Positions 31,801-42,988 of a DNA stretch of 64,000 bases are shown here, one piece after another. The notes beneath the pieces are model-generated. The model worked only from the letters and a program-made list of their open reading frames with translations, made no database searches and was not told the origin of the DNA. The number at the start of each line of letters is the position of its first letter. The first letter of the stretch is position 1. Source of the stretch: Pseudomicrostroma phylloplanum (Eukaryota; Basidiomycota; Exobasidiomycetes; Microstromatales); NCBI GenBank assembly GCA_039545275.1, contig BCHS01000002.1:1302001-1366000 (forward strand), given 5' to 3'. The position numbers were made by a program, and so were the translations under genes.

Positions 31801-32296
31801 GAGGGAAAGTTGTGCCTGCAGGCAGGCCCGTCGCTGGAGGTGTTGTCTGGGTGAAGATCAGCGACCGAGCGGGGCTTCTGCCTTGTTGTATCCAAGCGGT
31901 GATGCGAAGAAGAGCGAAGAAGTGTCCAGGTTCAAGGCCCAGAGGATACCTCTCGAAAAGAGACAGCATCTGCGTGATGTTGGACTTGAGTCAGCACACG
32001 AGCCGCCCTGCGCCGCGACTACAGCGCTCTTTCTATCCGTCCGTATATATGGCATTGCAACTCACCTTTACTTCGTCCACTCTCCCCACGGCGCACTCCT
32101 TTCTCAACCATGCTAGCGCGTCCTGCTCATCCAGCAATCCCTCGACGCCGCTAGGGCTCTTTGCTATCCTTGTCAGCCAGCTGGTGTACTGTGGGTACTC
32201 CAGGGGTGAGAGGCCCGACACGTCGACCTTGGGCGGACGCGGGTCATCGCTAGAGGAAGAAGGTGGTGCGGCAGCGGTGGATGCAGAAAGTGACAT
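28850..32296 (-). CDS. Large low-complexity protein with N-terminal EH/EF-hand-like domain
   Basis: Exons 32296-32066 and 31969-28850 (AAG/GTGAGT to ACGCAG) give 1,116 residues. Residues about 25-115 read LSPLEYPQYTSWLTRIAKSP, LLDEQDALAWLRKECAVGRV, DEVKMLSLFERYPLGLEPGH, FFALLRITAWIQQG. This helix-loop-helix pairing, with the splice between the two halves, resembles a degenerate EH domain of the kind that binds NPF-type motifs in endocytosis. The rest is Pro/Ser/Arg-rich with many PxxP stretches (PPPLPPRAHIS, GPPPPPPSHG), several of which could bind SH3 domains, and one conserved-looking helix (SFSLKEKVSDFLKLQDGPPN). An actin-patch or endocytic adaptor is plausible, but the family was not recognised with certainty. 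Confidence 0.7.
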
Positions 32297-33151
32297 CGCA
32301 CTGGAAGTGGCCGCGGGGCACAGAGAGGCGTAGGGGGCTTTTGTAGCCCGGCGAGATGTCCTGAGCCTCTCTCCTTGGCGATTTGACTAAGGAGGAGCGT
32401 GACCGAGGATGCGACCCAAGGGCAGGCTGATGCGCAAGCTTCTTCGCTCACCTCGATCGTCGTCTGACTAGGTCGAGTGCTCTGACGCGAGGTGAAGCGG
32501 AATCGGCGCCTAGGCTGGTCGAGGTCAAGCAAGCCGGAGGGAGGTATGTACAAGGTGAGTCGCGAGCGCCGCGCCAGATGGAGCGACTGCGAAGCGTGAG
32601 GCGATGGTGTGATGCAGAGGTGAGGGCGCGAAGATGGCCGCGGGATATTCGGTAGAGATACAGAGGTGCCAGAGGTCGTCGCTGAATAGGATACGATAGG
32701 CTGACTGAGACGGGAGAGCAGGGTTGTATATGGCAGAGTCTTGCCTGTGTGAGTGCGAGTCGAAGCGGGAAGGGGAGGAGTTGTGGTGGAAGCGGGTTGT
32801 GGGCGATGCGATGCGATGCGATGCGACGGATGATGGTGGAGAAGTGGGGGCACAAGCAAGCAAAGGCAGAGGCGGGCGGGCGAGTGGGCGCGTGCCCTGG
32901 CTGCCTGACCCTCGACGGAGCGGATGCTGAGTTCCGGGCAGGCGGGCCAAGGCTTGTCTGGTCTTGCTTGGCTGCGCGTGCACCCACAATTCCAAAACGT
33001 CACGCCCGGCCCGACGCCACAACGCCTCTCGCCCTGAGAGCCGCCGTTCCGCCCCGCCTGTCACGCAAGCGAGATCCGGTCCAACGGAGGCATATTCTTT
33101 CTACCGGGCAAGTTTCACCGGAATACAGCGTACATATACCGCCCTAGAGCG
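32297..33151. other. Upstream region of the EH-like gene with GATGC microsatellite
   Basis: 855 bp between two minus-strand genes. Overlapping long frames exist on both strands but none has a family signature, and their composition follows the GC skew. A GATGC tandem of about four units lies near 32803-32825. No RNA gene was seen. Confidence 0.45.
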
Positions 33152-36100
33152 CTACGAAGCCAACATCTCAGCCGCCGCCAACCTGATGTCCAAGTGGCTA
33201 GGTAGGAAGTCCCACCTGACCGCCTTCACCTGCTTCCGCATACTGCACGTCACCGCCCATATCGTGCCTGCTCCATCGCAACTCTTCGAAGCCCTACCTA
33301 CGCTGACTGCAGCGCCCCTGAGCTCGTCATGCTGTCTGGCGTCCAGGCTCGCTAGATACAGAGGAGACGTCAGAAGCTGCCACAGGGTCTCGTCTGGGAA
33401 GCGTGGACCCTGCGATAGTATCAGCGGAGTCAAGGCTCGCAGTGAGGTGAGGAGCAGCTTGTACAGCGGCGTGGATGAATCGAAGCGCTTGTAGGTATTG
33501 GTAGCATGCACCAGAGTCCGTTGCGGCTCCACTGAGGACCCAGTCACTTTGTCGCTGCTTTTCAGAAGCCTTGTGGTCTTGGGTCCCGCCGCATTACCCC
33601 TAGCAGCACTGATCTTGCCTTCCTCGGCCTCCGCTTCCGCTTCCAGGAGGAGATGGATTCTCGGCCAGGCGTCCTTCGTGATCCGATCGCTCACAAATTC
33701 GGGTATATGGTTCGCGAATGTTTCCAGCAGATTCAAAGCTTCCAGATGCACAAAGGTCTCATGCTCCGTCGCCGTCTGTCTGCCCTTGCCTTTGCGCGAC
33801 GAGGGTAGTGGACGGGTGAGGTCCCAGCCCAAACGAGCCACAATTAGTGGCCAAGCGCGATTGATCAGAGGCAGCAGCTCGTCCTCTTTGCGCGTCCACT
33901 TCTGTTTCGCTCCTCCGCTCGTTGGAGTCTCCTCTACCGGAGCAAGCAGCTGTGTCCCAGCGCCGAGAAGTCTCAAAACCCTTGCACGAACAATGGGCGA
34001 GGAGTGGGACAGAAATGGCATCGACTTGGAGAGGATGGCCACCAGGAGCTTTTGCGAGCGTGAAGAAGACGTCGGAGGGGCGACCGCGGTCGACGTTGCA
34101 TCATTGTCTTCAGACGGCACCTCTGATTCGACAGCATCGAAGGCCGAGGGCAGGTCTAGGGGCGGATGTAGGTGCTCATTCTTGCTTCGCTTCTTGAGCC
34201 AGCCAGTCAAGTCGTCTAGCGCGGTGTCGGCTCCAGCAGCCGCTGAGGGTCTCTTCTGAGAGCTTGCATTCGGCCCTGGAGCCAGATTGGACGGTACGGA
34301 GACTTCAGCCGTCTCGCTGCTCATGACCTCGAGCAACCGATCCAGCACCCCGAGAAGAGCGTCACAGATGTCGTCGTATCCATGGAAGCGGTCCAAAGCA
34401 TCGAGGACCTCGTCGATTGAGTCCTCAATCAGATGTAGCGCAGAAGGTCCAAGCAGACGCATGACCTCCGTGAGTACAAACGGAGGTGTTCTTGCCGATA
34501 GGAGAGGTGCCGCATTCAAGGAAGAGGTTGAGACAAGCGACAGCGCCGACTGCTCGCCCGTAGCGAGCTGTCTCTGCGCTCGGTTCCTTTGGACTGTCAT
34601 TGCCTCCAACTCTTTGCCCAGACCGGACACAAGTCGCCAAGAAGCTTCACCGAGGATATAGTCGACATTCTCCCTCACGCAGCTCAGCAAGTCTCCATAC
34701 CCAGTCGCAAAGGAGATCGTCTCGAGTGATCTGCCAGCTGCTCGCGATATAGCTTGCGAAGGGTGAGTAAGGGCCGAGACCATCGGGTAGAGAGTTTGTA
34801 ACAGATGAGGCTGGTACGAAGGCCCCAAGAGCAGGGCAGCCAGCGCTAGTAGTTCTAGCTGCATGGAACGTTGAATCTCGATGTGCCTCGCGACCAATGC
34901 CTGGCGTGCTTGAGGCGTCGAGGCTCTTGCCGCCGACACAGCGGTGCTGGCATTGTCGCTGAGGGTCGCCGCTGAGATAAAAGACAAATTCAGAGCTGGT
35001 CCAAAGTTGGCCGGCCTGGAAGGGATATCCTCTTGATGTGCCATCGCTGGGAGGCCTCTCATCTGCTCAGCAACTGCTTCTATTCCCGTTTCGTCGGCCT
35101 TCAGCAGATCTCGTCGCGCGTCTCGAGTATTCTCTGCCTGCGCACTAGCAGGCTGTAACAGAGCCACCTCCGTCAGCGCTTGCGACTCCTCTTGCCAGCA
35201 TTCCACAACGTCTTGTATGAGCTCCTCAGCAAAGTGGTGAGCTTCCTTCCTGCTTCTTCTGCCTGCTTTGCCTGCTTTGAGACTGAGCTTGGCATCCTCG
35301 AGTACAGTCGCCAGGCCCCTTGTCATCTCTCTGGCCATGAGCAAAGCCGAGGAGGACTGCGAGAGCGCGTCCATTGCAACCTCGCTATCCTGACGTGCCC
35401 TTTGAGTGGCAAAGAGACGTCTGTACTGCCTTGCGTGGTCCAGAAAGAACGAGATCAGATCTGTAGCAGCAATCTTCTCTCGCGCTCTCTTCCTGGAACC
35501 GCTCTGAGCGCCTTCGTTGCTGCCTTTTGAAGTCTCCTGCGCCTGCCTTATGACGAGAGTTGCACATATCCTGCCCCACTCGTGTAGCATGGCAGCTACT
35601 GCTTTGCCTTCCTCGACACCGAGGTTGAGGACAGGTAAGGTAGGCAGGCTGAGAGGCGACGCCATTGGGCGATCGTCGGCCATAGCACTCGAGTTGACTG
35701 CGATTTGCAGAGACTGTGTTAGCTTCGTGCCCCACCTCTCGGTCTCTTTGCGCGACTGCAGAGAAGCAGCGATGGTCGACAAGAGTGTATGCCCGCTGTG
35801 ATCGCCTTGCAGGGTAGCAATCTGCAGGATGCTGCTGATTCGCTCGCAAAGCCGGGCTGCTCTGGCCCCACGCTGCGAGACCAATGTTGACGGTAGCTCC
35901 CTGAGGCATTGCATGCACTCTTGCATAGCTAGGCGGGCGTAGCTCCCTGTCTTGGCTGCATCTGCATCATCAAACATTTGACGTAGGTGGCTGCGAGCCG
36001 ATTCGGCAGTCTTCCTCGAGGAACGAGACTGAGGGGCAAGGTCGAAAAGCCATCGCAAGAGTAGCGAGCTGAGTGAAACCTCCTCATCCTGGCTGCTGTG

Positions 36101-37829
36101 TGTTCCATCCGAGGTCTCTTTCTCGTACCAAAGTGTAGCCTCTCGACAATCTCTCAGCAGCGTTGCTGCCAGCTCAGCGACAGCTTGTAGTGCGAGAGGA
36201 TGAGTGTGAGAAGTGATGCTGTCGTCCTCTTCGCTGAATATTGGAGCATTCTTTTCGCCGACGATCGGCGCCACACTTGTGCTCCGACCGTCTAGAGACA
36301 ACATGGCAAGCCTGACGTTCTGGACCGTCATCTTGAGAGTACTGTAGGCGCTAGAGGCTCCAGTGGGCTTTGCGTCGCTCGCCGATGCAGCTTGCGTATT
36401 ATCCTCAAGCTGAGCCTCTTGAAGATCCACAGCGCTCACGACCTCTTCCAGCGTTCTCGCTCCTTCGACCTCTGCAATAGGCTTCTCCTTTGCTGCTTGC
36501 GCCCGAAGCTTGGCTGTGTTGCCGTCGCTTAGCGCCGGACACACCACTTCCTTGAGGAGCATAAGACCTCTGGCAACCAGTGGGCCAGACACATGCCTGG
36601 GCGAGCCTCGCTTAGAGGTTGAGGCATGAGGCGTGCTTGTCAGGAGTCTGACGACCTTGCTGACTACGCCCGGCATGATGGGCGTGAGCTTCTCTCCTAT
36701 CCGAGGAATTGGGGTGGTAGCGGGAAGCAATGTAGTCGCAATGATTCGCGCGACTTCTACGGAAGTCGAGCGCAGCTCCAGTGTTGATGAATCGTGTGCA
36801 GCGCTGACGGCGAGGTCTAGAGCGGCAGTGAGTGCATGGAGGAGTGGTGACTTGAAACCAGGGCTCTCCGACAACTTCAGATGCCCGAAAGTCGGATAGA
36901 TGATACGAGTCTGGGTCTCGTCGGATGCATGGAACGCTGCAATGATCGGCTTTTCTTTTTGGGGCTTCCCAAAGTCGAATTCATCTGCATCGTCCAGAGA
37001 GGGCAGGTCGGACTCGCCATCCCACTCCCACTCCTTTGCGGCTGGCGGAGGCCGCATAGGCTCGACAGGCACCACGCTGACTTTCCGCGGGCACAGCAGA
37101 GCATGTAGTAGCCTCACAATCTCCAGCGAAGTCTCAGGGCTGTTGGCTACCGTAGGAGCCGGCTCCTTCTGTGAAGCTTGTCCCGGTGAAGGCTTGGATG
37201 GCGGGGGCCCGGTGAGTGCGATAGCTGCTAGAATTAGAAGCTGCCGCCACGTCTGGCCATCTTCTTCTGACCGTCCACTGGGTTCAGCAGACTCCACCTT
37301 GCCCTCGCCAATGGCTAACCACTGCTTCCACCAGTGGCCCACAAGGAGGTGAAGGCATGCAAAGGCCTCCTGCCTCGTCCGGTCGGGCAAGTCAGAGGGT
37401 CCCCTAGGACTAGCTTGGAAGAGCTGTGAGATTGGAAAGAATGCATAGTGCAAGACAGAGCGCCCGATCACTGCTTGATTCGCGTCGGGGATGATTGCGC
37501 AGCCGTCAAGAGGAGACGGAAGAGGAGACACCTTTGACGCCTCGGCAAGGTGAGACCTTAGAGTAGCTAGCTGCTTCGGAAGCTCAGGCGAGGTATGCGT
37601 CCCAGGTCGACTAAGAGTGAGGATGTTGACGCATACTGGCTTGATCTGGGCATGATGAGGCGAATATTGTTCAGTGACAGAGGCTGAGACTTGGGACCAG
37701 AAACGCTAGCCGACTGCTGCTCACCTTTAGGAAGAGGATGCGGTCGGTCGATCCGCCGGGCCCAGAGAAGGGGCCACTGTGACTGCCATTGCTGGTAGTC
37801 GAGGCTGGCAGCGGCCGAGTTGTCACCAT
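33152..37829 (-). CDS. TTI1: TTT-complex subunit TTI1
   Basis: Exons 37829-37725 and 37645-33152 (AAG/GTGAGC to CCCAG, 79-nt intron) give 1,532 residues. Exon 1 ends TDRILFLK and exon 2 continues IKPVCVNILTLSRPGTH, the expected N-terminal 'LKPVCV' helix of TTI1. The C-terminal half has the typical ARM/HEAT organisation, with TLYPMVSALTHPSQAISRAA, GRSLETISFATGY and DLLSCVRENVDYILGEASWR as its hallmark block. MRLLGPSALHLIEDSIDEVL, DALDRFHGYDDICDALLGVL and late HEAT repeats follow. TTI1 with TEL2 and TTI2 works with Hsp90 to mature PIKK kinases (ATM, ATR, TOR). The N-terminal exon is short but supported by phase and by the downstream motif. It is divergent from SGF29. Confidence 0.88.
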
Positions 37830-38139
37830 GAAAGGGGGCGCCGTGGGCGTGGTGAGCTCTCTTGCGGCTGCTCAGCTTGTACACCAAGGGCGGTAATGGT
37901 GCAACCGGAGCGGAGCCTTTCCATTTCTCGCCTTGTCCTTCGGAAAGGGCGCCGCGTGGAGTTGGTCGGAGCAGCCGACGGTGCCGCCGCTCGGCCGAGT
38001 CGAGTCCGCACGCACGTCCAGGAGATGGAACCGGCTTCTAGACTAGACTTGCCCCGCGTTCCTTTCCGTGTCTGACCTTCCTGAGACACGTCTATAGACT
38101 ATCCACGACTGTCTGATACCCTACCATTACCAAAGTCTC
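37830..38139. promoter_or_regulatory. Divergent promoter of TTI1 and SGF29
   Basis: 310 bp between opposite start codons. One CGCGT core near 37951 and several GC boxes are present; no TATA box is seen. Confidence 0.35.
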
Positions 38140-39674
38140 ATGAGTTCCAGGGGAGGCAGAAAGGAAAGACCCAGCCAGGGCGGTGTAGGGGGCTCAGAAG
38201 GTTCGTTGCGTCCACCCCGAGCTCTGCCGCGTACAACATCACCCGCTGACCGTGTTATGTCTCACTTCCGAACCGACCTGCAGAGATTCAGCTATGGCAT
38301 CAAGTGCGCTCCCAGCTGCGCATACTCGAAAAGGCACGGATACAAGCGAAGTCATTGGAGGATGACATTGAGGAGACCAAAGTAGAGCTGGAGAGTATCG
38401 CAGATGAGCAGATCGAAGCGAAGCGGCAGGCCCTCAAGAGCGCTCTCGCTACACTCATGGCCAAGACGGTCGAAGAGCAGCAGTAAGTCGACTGGAGGAT
38501 GTGTCTGCGTCCACCATGAACGACTGTTGACGTCGCTCGTACTATCCATCCTCATAGAGCGGCTGACAAGGCCCTCGAGAGCCTGGGCATCTTAGCAGCA
38601 CTTCGCACAGCATCTTCAGACGAGAGCAGCGCCGGTGAGACATTGCTCGCGCTTCGTTTCCGCCCATTGACGCAGGGAGACTTACTGATTCCAGCTTTGT
38701 TTGCTCCTCTCAGACCTGCTGAAGAGGAAACGTCGGAGACTGGGCAGCTCGCCGGGACCCACCCCGTCTCCCGCCCCGCGGGCCAGCTCGCCGCCGAGCC
38801 GCGGCCATGCCGCTGATGTCAAGGAGCGCACGCCAACGCCCGAGGCGTCGGTAGCTACGACTGCAACGAGCTCTAGACCAACCGCCAAGCGCAACAACAG
38901 CAGCACGAACACTTCTGCTGCCGCTGCCAAGCCTGAGAAACCTCCCACGGCGCGCAGAAATACCAACACCTCGAGGGACAAGGAGGCTGCGAATGCTAGC
39001 GCTGCCTTTGAGAAGATGGACCCTGCCAGAGCGAGGAGAGAGGCTCTCGCTCACCAGCTGCCACTGGCAAAGGGGCGTCGCGTCGCTTTCCGGCAACCGA
39101 GCAAGAACAAGAGCGGCACGGTCACTCCGTCAGCAAACCAGAGCTCCTTTGGCGGCAGCGGCAGCGGTAGTGGTGGGCAGGCGGTTACGGGAGACGAAGA
39201 GGGGGAGACGTGGATCATGGCGGTGATCACCGAGTGCATCAACAATGACCGCAATCGCTACGTGGTGCAGGACGTAGAGGACCCGTCCACGCCGACGTTC
39301 AACACCACGCTCAAGGCCATTGTGCCTCTGCCGGAACCGCCGGGGACCTTACCGGAGAAGGATTACCCGCCGGGAGCGCAAGTCATGGCCCTCTACCCGG
39401 ACACAAGCTGCTTCTATCGGGCGATTGTAAAGGGAGGCGGTCCAAGGATGGACTCGCTGTCGAAGAAGCAGGTGCGTATGGAGCGGGTCACGGGGTGCGC
39501 GTCTGCTGAGGATTCGATCCTGACCCTTCCCTTCTTTACCCTGTTCTTTTGCTCCACTTGCAGAGAGAAAAGCGGCATGCCGAGCTGCTCAATGCAAACT
39601 ACCAGCTCGAGTTTGACGACGATGGAGGTGATATCAAGAATATCCCAGCCTATCTCGTAGTAGAGAGGCCGTAG
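38140..39674 (+). CDS. SGF29: SAGA-associated factor SGF29, tandem Tudor reader
   Basis: Five exons: 38140-38200, 38284-38482, 38558-38634, 38714-39471 and 39564-39674, giving 401 residues. The N-terminal coiled coil reads EIQLWHQVRSQLRILEKARI and EDDIEETKVELESIADEQIE. The C-terminal SGF29 domain (about 230-400) shows KGRRVAFRQ, ETWIMAVITECINNDRNRYV, VQDVEDP, IVPLPEPPGTLPEKDYPPGA, QVMALYPDTSCFYRAIV and, after the last intron, YQLEFDDDGG and IPAYLVVERP. The aromatic and Asp residues of the H3K4me2/3-binding Tudor pocket are retained. SGF29 recruits SAGA to H3K4-methylated promoters. The last three splice junctions are unambiguous. The first donor is weak (GTTCGT at 38201, or GTGTAG at 38183), so the sequence of residues 15-22 is uncertain. 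Confidence 0.9.
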
Positions 39675-39941
39675 TGGAGGTGCGATTTCTGTCTGTAATC
39701 TGATACCATCGTCCGATCTTCGACCAGGGTCTCCGTCTTGTTTCTGCTCGCTATTCTCGAACTGACGCCTGCCCTGAAACCTCCCTGAAGCTGCCACGTC
39801 GGAGGACTGCAATAGCCGTCCTGTGGCATAGCATGAAAACGAGATATAATCTACCAACGGCCTGGAAGCTAGCGTGCACAATCCCCTCGTCGTCATCGCT
39901 GCCCCCTGTTCCACCTATCCCTGACTCGCATTCACCTCAGC

Positions 39942-41059
39942 TCAACTCAAATCCGGCTCCTCCATGACTCCCTTCCTAACATTCCTCAGCAAAGAGGCCT
40001 GCCATCCCACAATCTTCTTTGTCCTGTCGTAATCTTGGATACGCTCGTCGAGTCCATTGACGTCTCCGGCTTCGCAGGCCTCGAGGAGAGAGTGGAGGAA
40101 GCGACCTTCCATTGTAGTGGGGAAGGAAGGGTCAGAGGTGGCGTAGAAGCCCATAGCGTTGCCGCAGGCGACGTAGTCCTGTCAAGACGATCACAATGGG
40201 ATGCGGTCAGTACGCGACGTATGGGAACCTCTGCGCGATGTTTCTACTCACTGGGATGGCCAGGTAACACATGCCGGCATTGAGGTAGTAGTCCTTAACG
40301 CTGTATCGTGTCAGGTTGCTGTCCAAGCTCATCTGAGCCACCTGTTCCCACCGCTCAATGGCTCGCTTGTAGTCTGCAATATCCGTCGCAAGCTGAGCTG
40401 CTTCCCTATAGCATCCTGATGCGGTACTGAGAGGGTTCAAAGAGAGGAAGTGACTCAGAACAGGGCCCCGCTCCAAGCTGACCCAGCTCGCTCTAGGCGT
40501 TCCCTACTCACGCTGCTGCTCCCTCCTGAATGTACCACTCGGCTGCCTGCTCGTAGCTGCTGAGAGCCTTCTGTGGGTCATGGCCTTCGTTCTTGTACAG
40601 CTCAGCGATGCTCTTCTCCCGATCAGCAGCTTGCCTGAATCGACCTCGATCGATGAGGATCTGGCGACAGCGTGTGAGGGCAGTGACGGCCACTACATCA
40701 GCAAAGGGGGGACAAAGACAGATCAGTCATCCTGTTCCGGCATGTCGATACCTGTATCAGAGATCGGGCTACCCACGCTCTGGCCTGGTCATCTTGAAGG
40801 ACTTGCTCGCCTCAAAGAAGGTATTCGCAGCATAGTCCACCTCTCCCGCCTTCACCTCCGTCTCCGCTGCCTTCATGAATGCATGACCAGCCTCATCAAA
40901 TCTGTTGGCAGCACGAAACTTGTTGGCAGCAGCCTTGTAGAGCTCGGCTGCCTCTTCGAGTCGGGTGGAGCTGGAGGAGCCAAAGGAGAAGAAGCCACCG
41001 GTGGAGGCGGCTCGCTTCTCGGCGGTCTTGAGAAGTTCCTCGGGTGAGGAGGATGCCAT
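39942..41059 (-). CDS. SEC17: Alpha-SNAP (Sec17), NSF adaptor
   Basis: Four exons (41059-40777, 40692-40512, 40426-40252, 40178-39942) give 291 residues, the normal alpha-SNAP length. Conserved blocks in order: ELLKTAEKRAASTGGFFSFG, RLEEAAELYKAAANKFRAAN, FDEAGHAFMKAAETEVKAG, AANTFFEASKSFKM, LTRCRQILIDRGRFRQAAD, AAEWYIQEGA, YKRAIERWEQVA, YYLNAGMCYLAI, EGRFLHSLLEACEAGD and LDERIQDYDRTKKI. The protein forms a TPR-like solenoid that recruits NSF/Sec18 to SNARE bundles. The membrane-binding FFSFG loop is intact. The first donor is GTGGGT, slightly unusual; the other three introns are canonical. Confidence 0.95.
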
Positions 41060-41464
41060 GGTCGGAGCGTGAGTAAGAGGTTAGTCCAGCTGTCACTTGT
41101 CCTGTTCGGTATCGAGGTGGTGAAGTAGGGTAAGCCAACTCAATGTCACCCACAGAATTCTATGGCAGTGATGGCGATGGCAGTGGTGATGTTTGCGATC
41201 CAATCGTCGTGGCGCTGCTTCGCACGGACTGGGCGTGAGCCCTCTCCCGCCTGGCTGTGCGCGTGGGCGGGGACGGAACGGAAGCACTCGGCTCACCACC
41301 GCCTGCAACCTCCCACACTCACCCCGCCAGGCCTGGCCCAGATGGAGTGAGTGACCGACCGATATCCCACTTCCGAGTCGAATCACATCCCACGTCCTTC
41401 CCATTCGACGTACGTCTGCCCACTGCTTGCCTCATCTACGCTCACAGTCAGTACTGCAGATACA
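41060..41464. promoter_or_regulatory. Divergent promoter of SEC17 and UBC13
   Basis: 405 bp between start codons facing away from each other; no distinct motif beyond short GATGGCA/GTGATG repeats near 41164-41190. Confidence 0.35.
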
Positions 41465-42311
41465 ATGTCGCTGCCAAAGCGAATTATCAAGGTCAGTCAT
41501 GCGAGACAGAAGGGATCTCGGCTTCCACTAGAGGTGGGAAGCCGGGGGGCATCCTAGGTGGAGTAGGAAGGTCGAGCTTCAGTTCATATAGCTGATACAG
41601 CCTCGAGCCTCTCCCCTTCTTCGCTGCTGTATAGGAGACGGAAAGGCTGGTTGCAGACCCAGCTCCAGGCATCGATGCTACCCCGCATGAGGACAATCTG
41701 AGGTATTTCGATGTGATCATGGCCGGACCAGGAGGAAGTCCTTTCGAAGGTGAGTCCAGACAGCGATAGCTCATAGCTCCTAAAGGCTGCAGGCTGAAAG
41801 TCACTTCTTCTGTTTAATCCTCCTCAGGCGGCAAGTTCAAGCTGGAGCTGTTCCTGCCCGAGGAATATCCAATGGCGCCCCCCAAGGTGCGCTTCCTGAC
41901 CAAAATCTACCACCCCAACATCGACAAGCTGGGCAGAATCTGCCTCGACATTCTCAAAGGTCAGTCATGCTTTCTCAAATTGCTTCTCTCATGAGCTGAG
42001 AAGGCAGTCATGCTGATGAGCCTGCCTCTCTGTCCTCCCTGTCCCACTCGCAGACAAGTGGTCCCCAGCTCTGCAGATCCGTACAGTGCTCCTCTCGATA
42101 CAGGCACTCCTCTCGGCGCCCAACCCAGACGACCCGCTGGACAATGGAGTGGCAGAGCACTGGAAGCGGGATGAGAAGGGGTGAGTCTTCTCAGAGCGGA
42201 GGAGACTGGCCGAGCAAAAGCAGAAGCGCTGATCTCGATCTTCATCCCTTCCCTACTCCCGTCAGAGCAATCCAAGTCAGCCGAGAGTGGACACAACAGT
42301 ACGCAAAGTAG
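41465..42311 (+). CDS. UBC13: Ubiquitin-conjugating enzyme Ubc13 (K63 chains)
   Basis: Five exons (41465-41491, 41635-41749, 41828-41959, 42054-42180, 42266-42311) give 148 residues. MSLPKRIIK joins [93 protein letters not shown] and the end [11 protein letters not shown]. Catalytic Cys86 sits in GRICLDI, preceded by the HPN motif, and the [20 protein letters not shown] run separates Ubc13 from other E2s. With an Mms2-type variant it builds K63-linked chains in DNA-damage tolerance. All four introns have canonical borders and preserve the conserved sequence, so the model is very secure. Confidence 0.97.
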
Positions 42312-42988
42312 GTTCTGTATGCCTCAAAGTCGAAGTCAAAGGAGGGAGGGAGGCAGGGTATGGCCAACGCACACGAGTATGTTTGCTGGTGCGAGAGCAG
42401 GATAAAGCCAGACTGCAGGGAGAAAGGCAGGAGCAGATGAGAAGTCGACACAGTGCTGAAGGGAGCGTACTCCCTTCGTTCGATCAGTGGCGTCACTACG
42501 AGAACCCGATACGATGTACCAATAGACGCCCCCGTTCCCCATTGCCCGTGCGTCTAAGGAGTGTCTCCTCTGGCAGACACATCCCCTTTCGACTGCAGAC
42601 CAGTAGCTTCGTATACATTCAGTCCTCTTTACTCTGCCTTGCCAGTGCCTATGGCTTGATCTAAGGGGTGCGAGCATGGTGACATTGAGAGCTAGCGTGG
42701 GTATGTACATTCGTAGTGGGAAGCTTGTAAAGTGCCAAGGCGGAAGTGAGGTGCGGGGTCGGCATACAGTGATATGCTGCGAGGACAGAGGCAACCAGCC
42801 TTCTCAGAATTGAGGTGTATGCTACGGGGTAATGGTCAGGGCAGGGAAGCATCGAGGCCGAAGAGCTTCTACGAGCGGAGATGCCCGGCGGTGGGCAGTA
42901 GTGTAGCGGAAAGGTCCACGTCGAGCTTGGGTAACCATTTGTGCTTGAAAAGACTTGCGTCTCGCCAACGTGAGGGTTGAGGTTCTGT
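42312..42988. other. Convergent 3' region
   Basis: 677 bp between converging genes with no recognisable coding sequence, RNA gene or repeat. Confidence 0.5.

Noticed and set aside
32173..33064. Several long minus-strand frames upstream of the EH-like gene
   Set aside because: Three different frames are open at once with Ser/Pro/His-rich composition, typical of GC-skewed promoter DNA.
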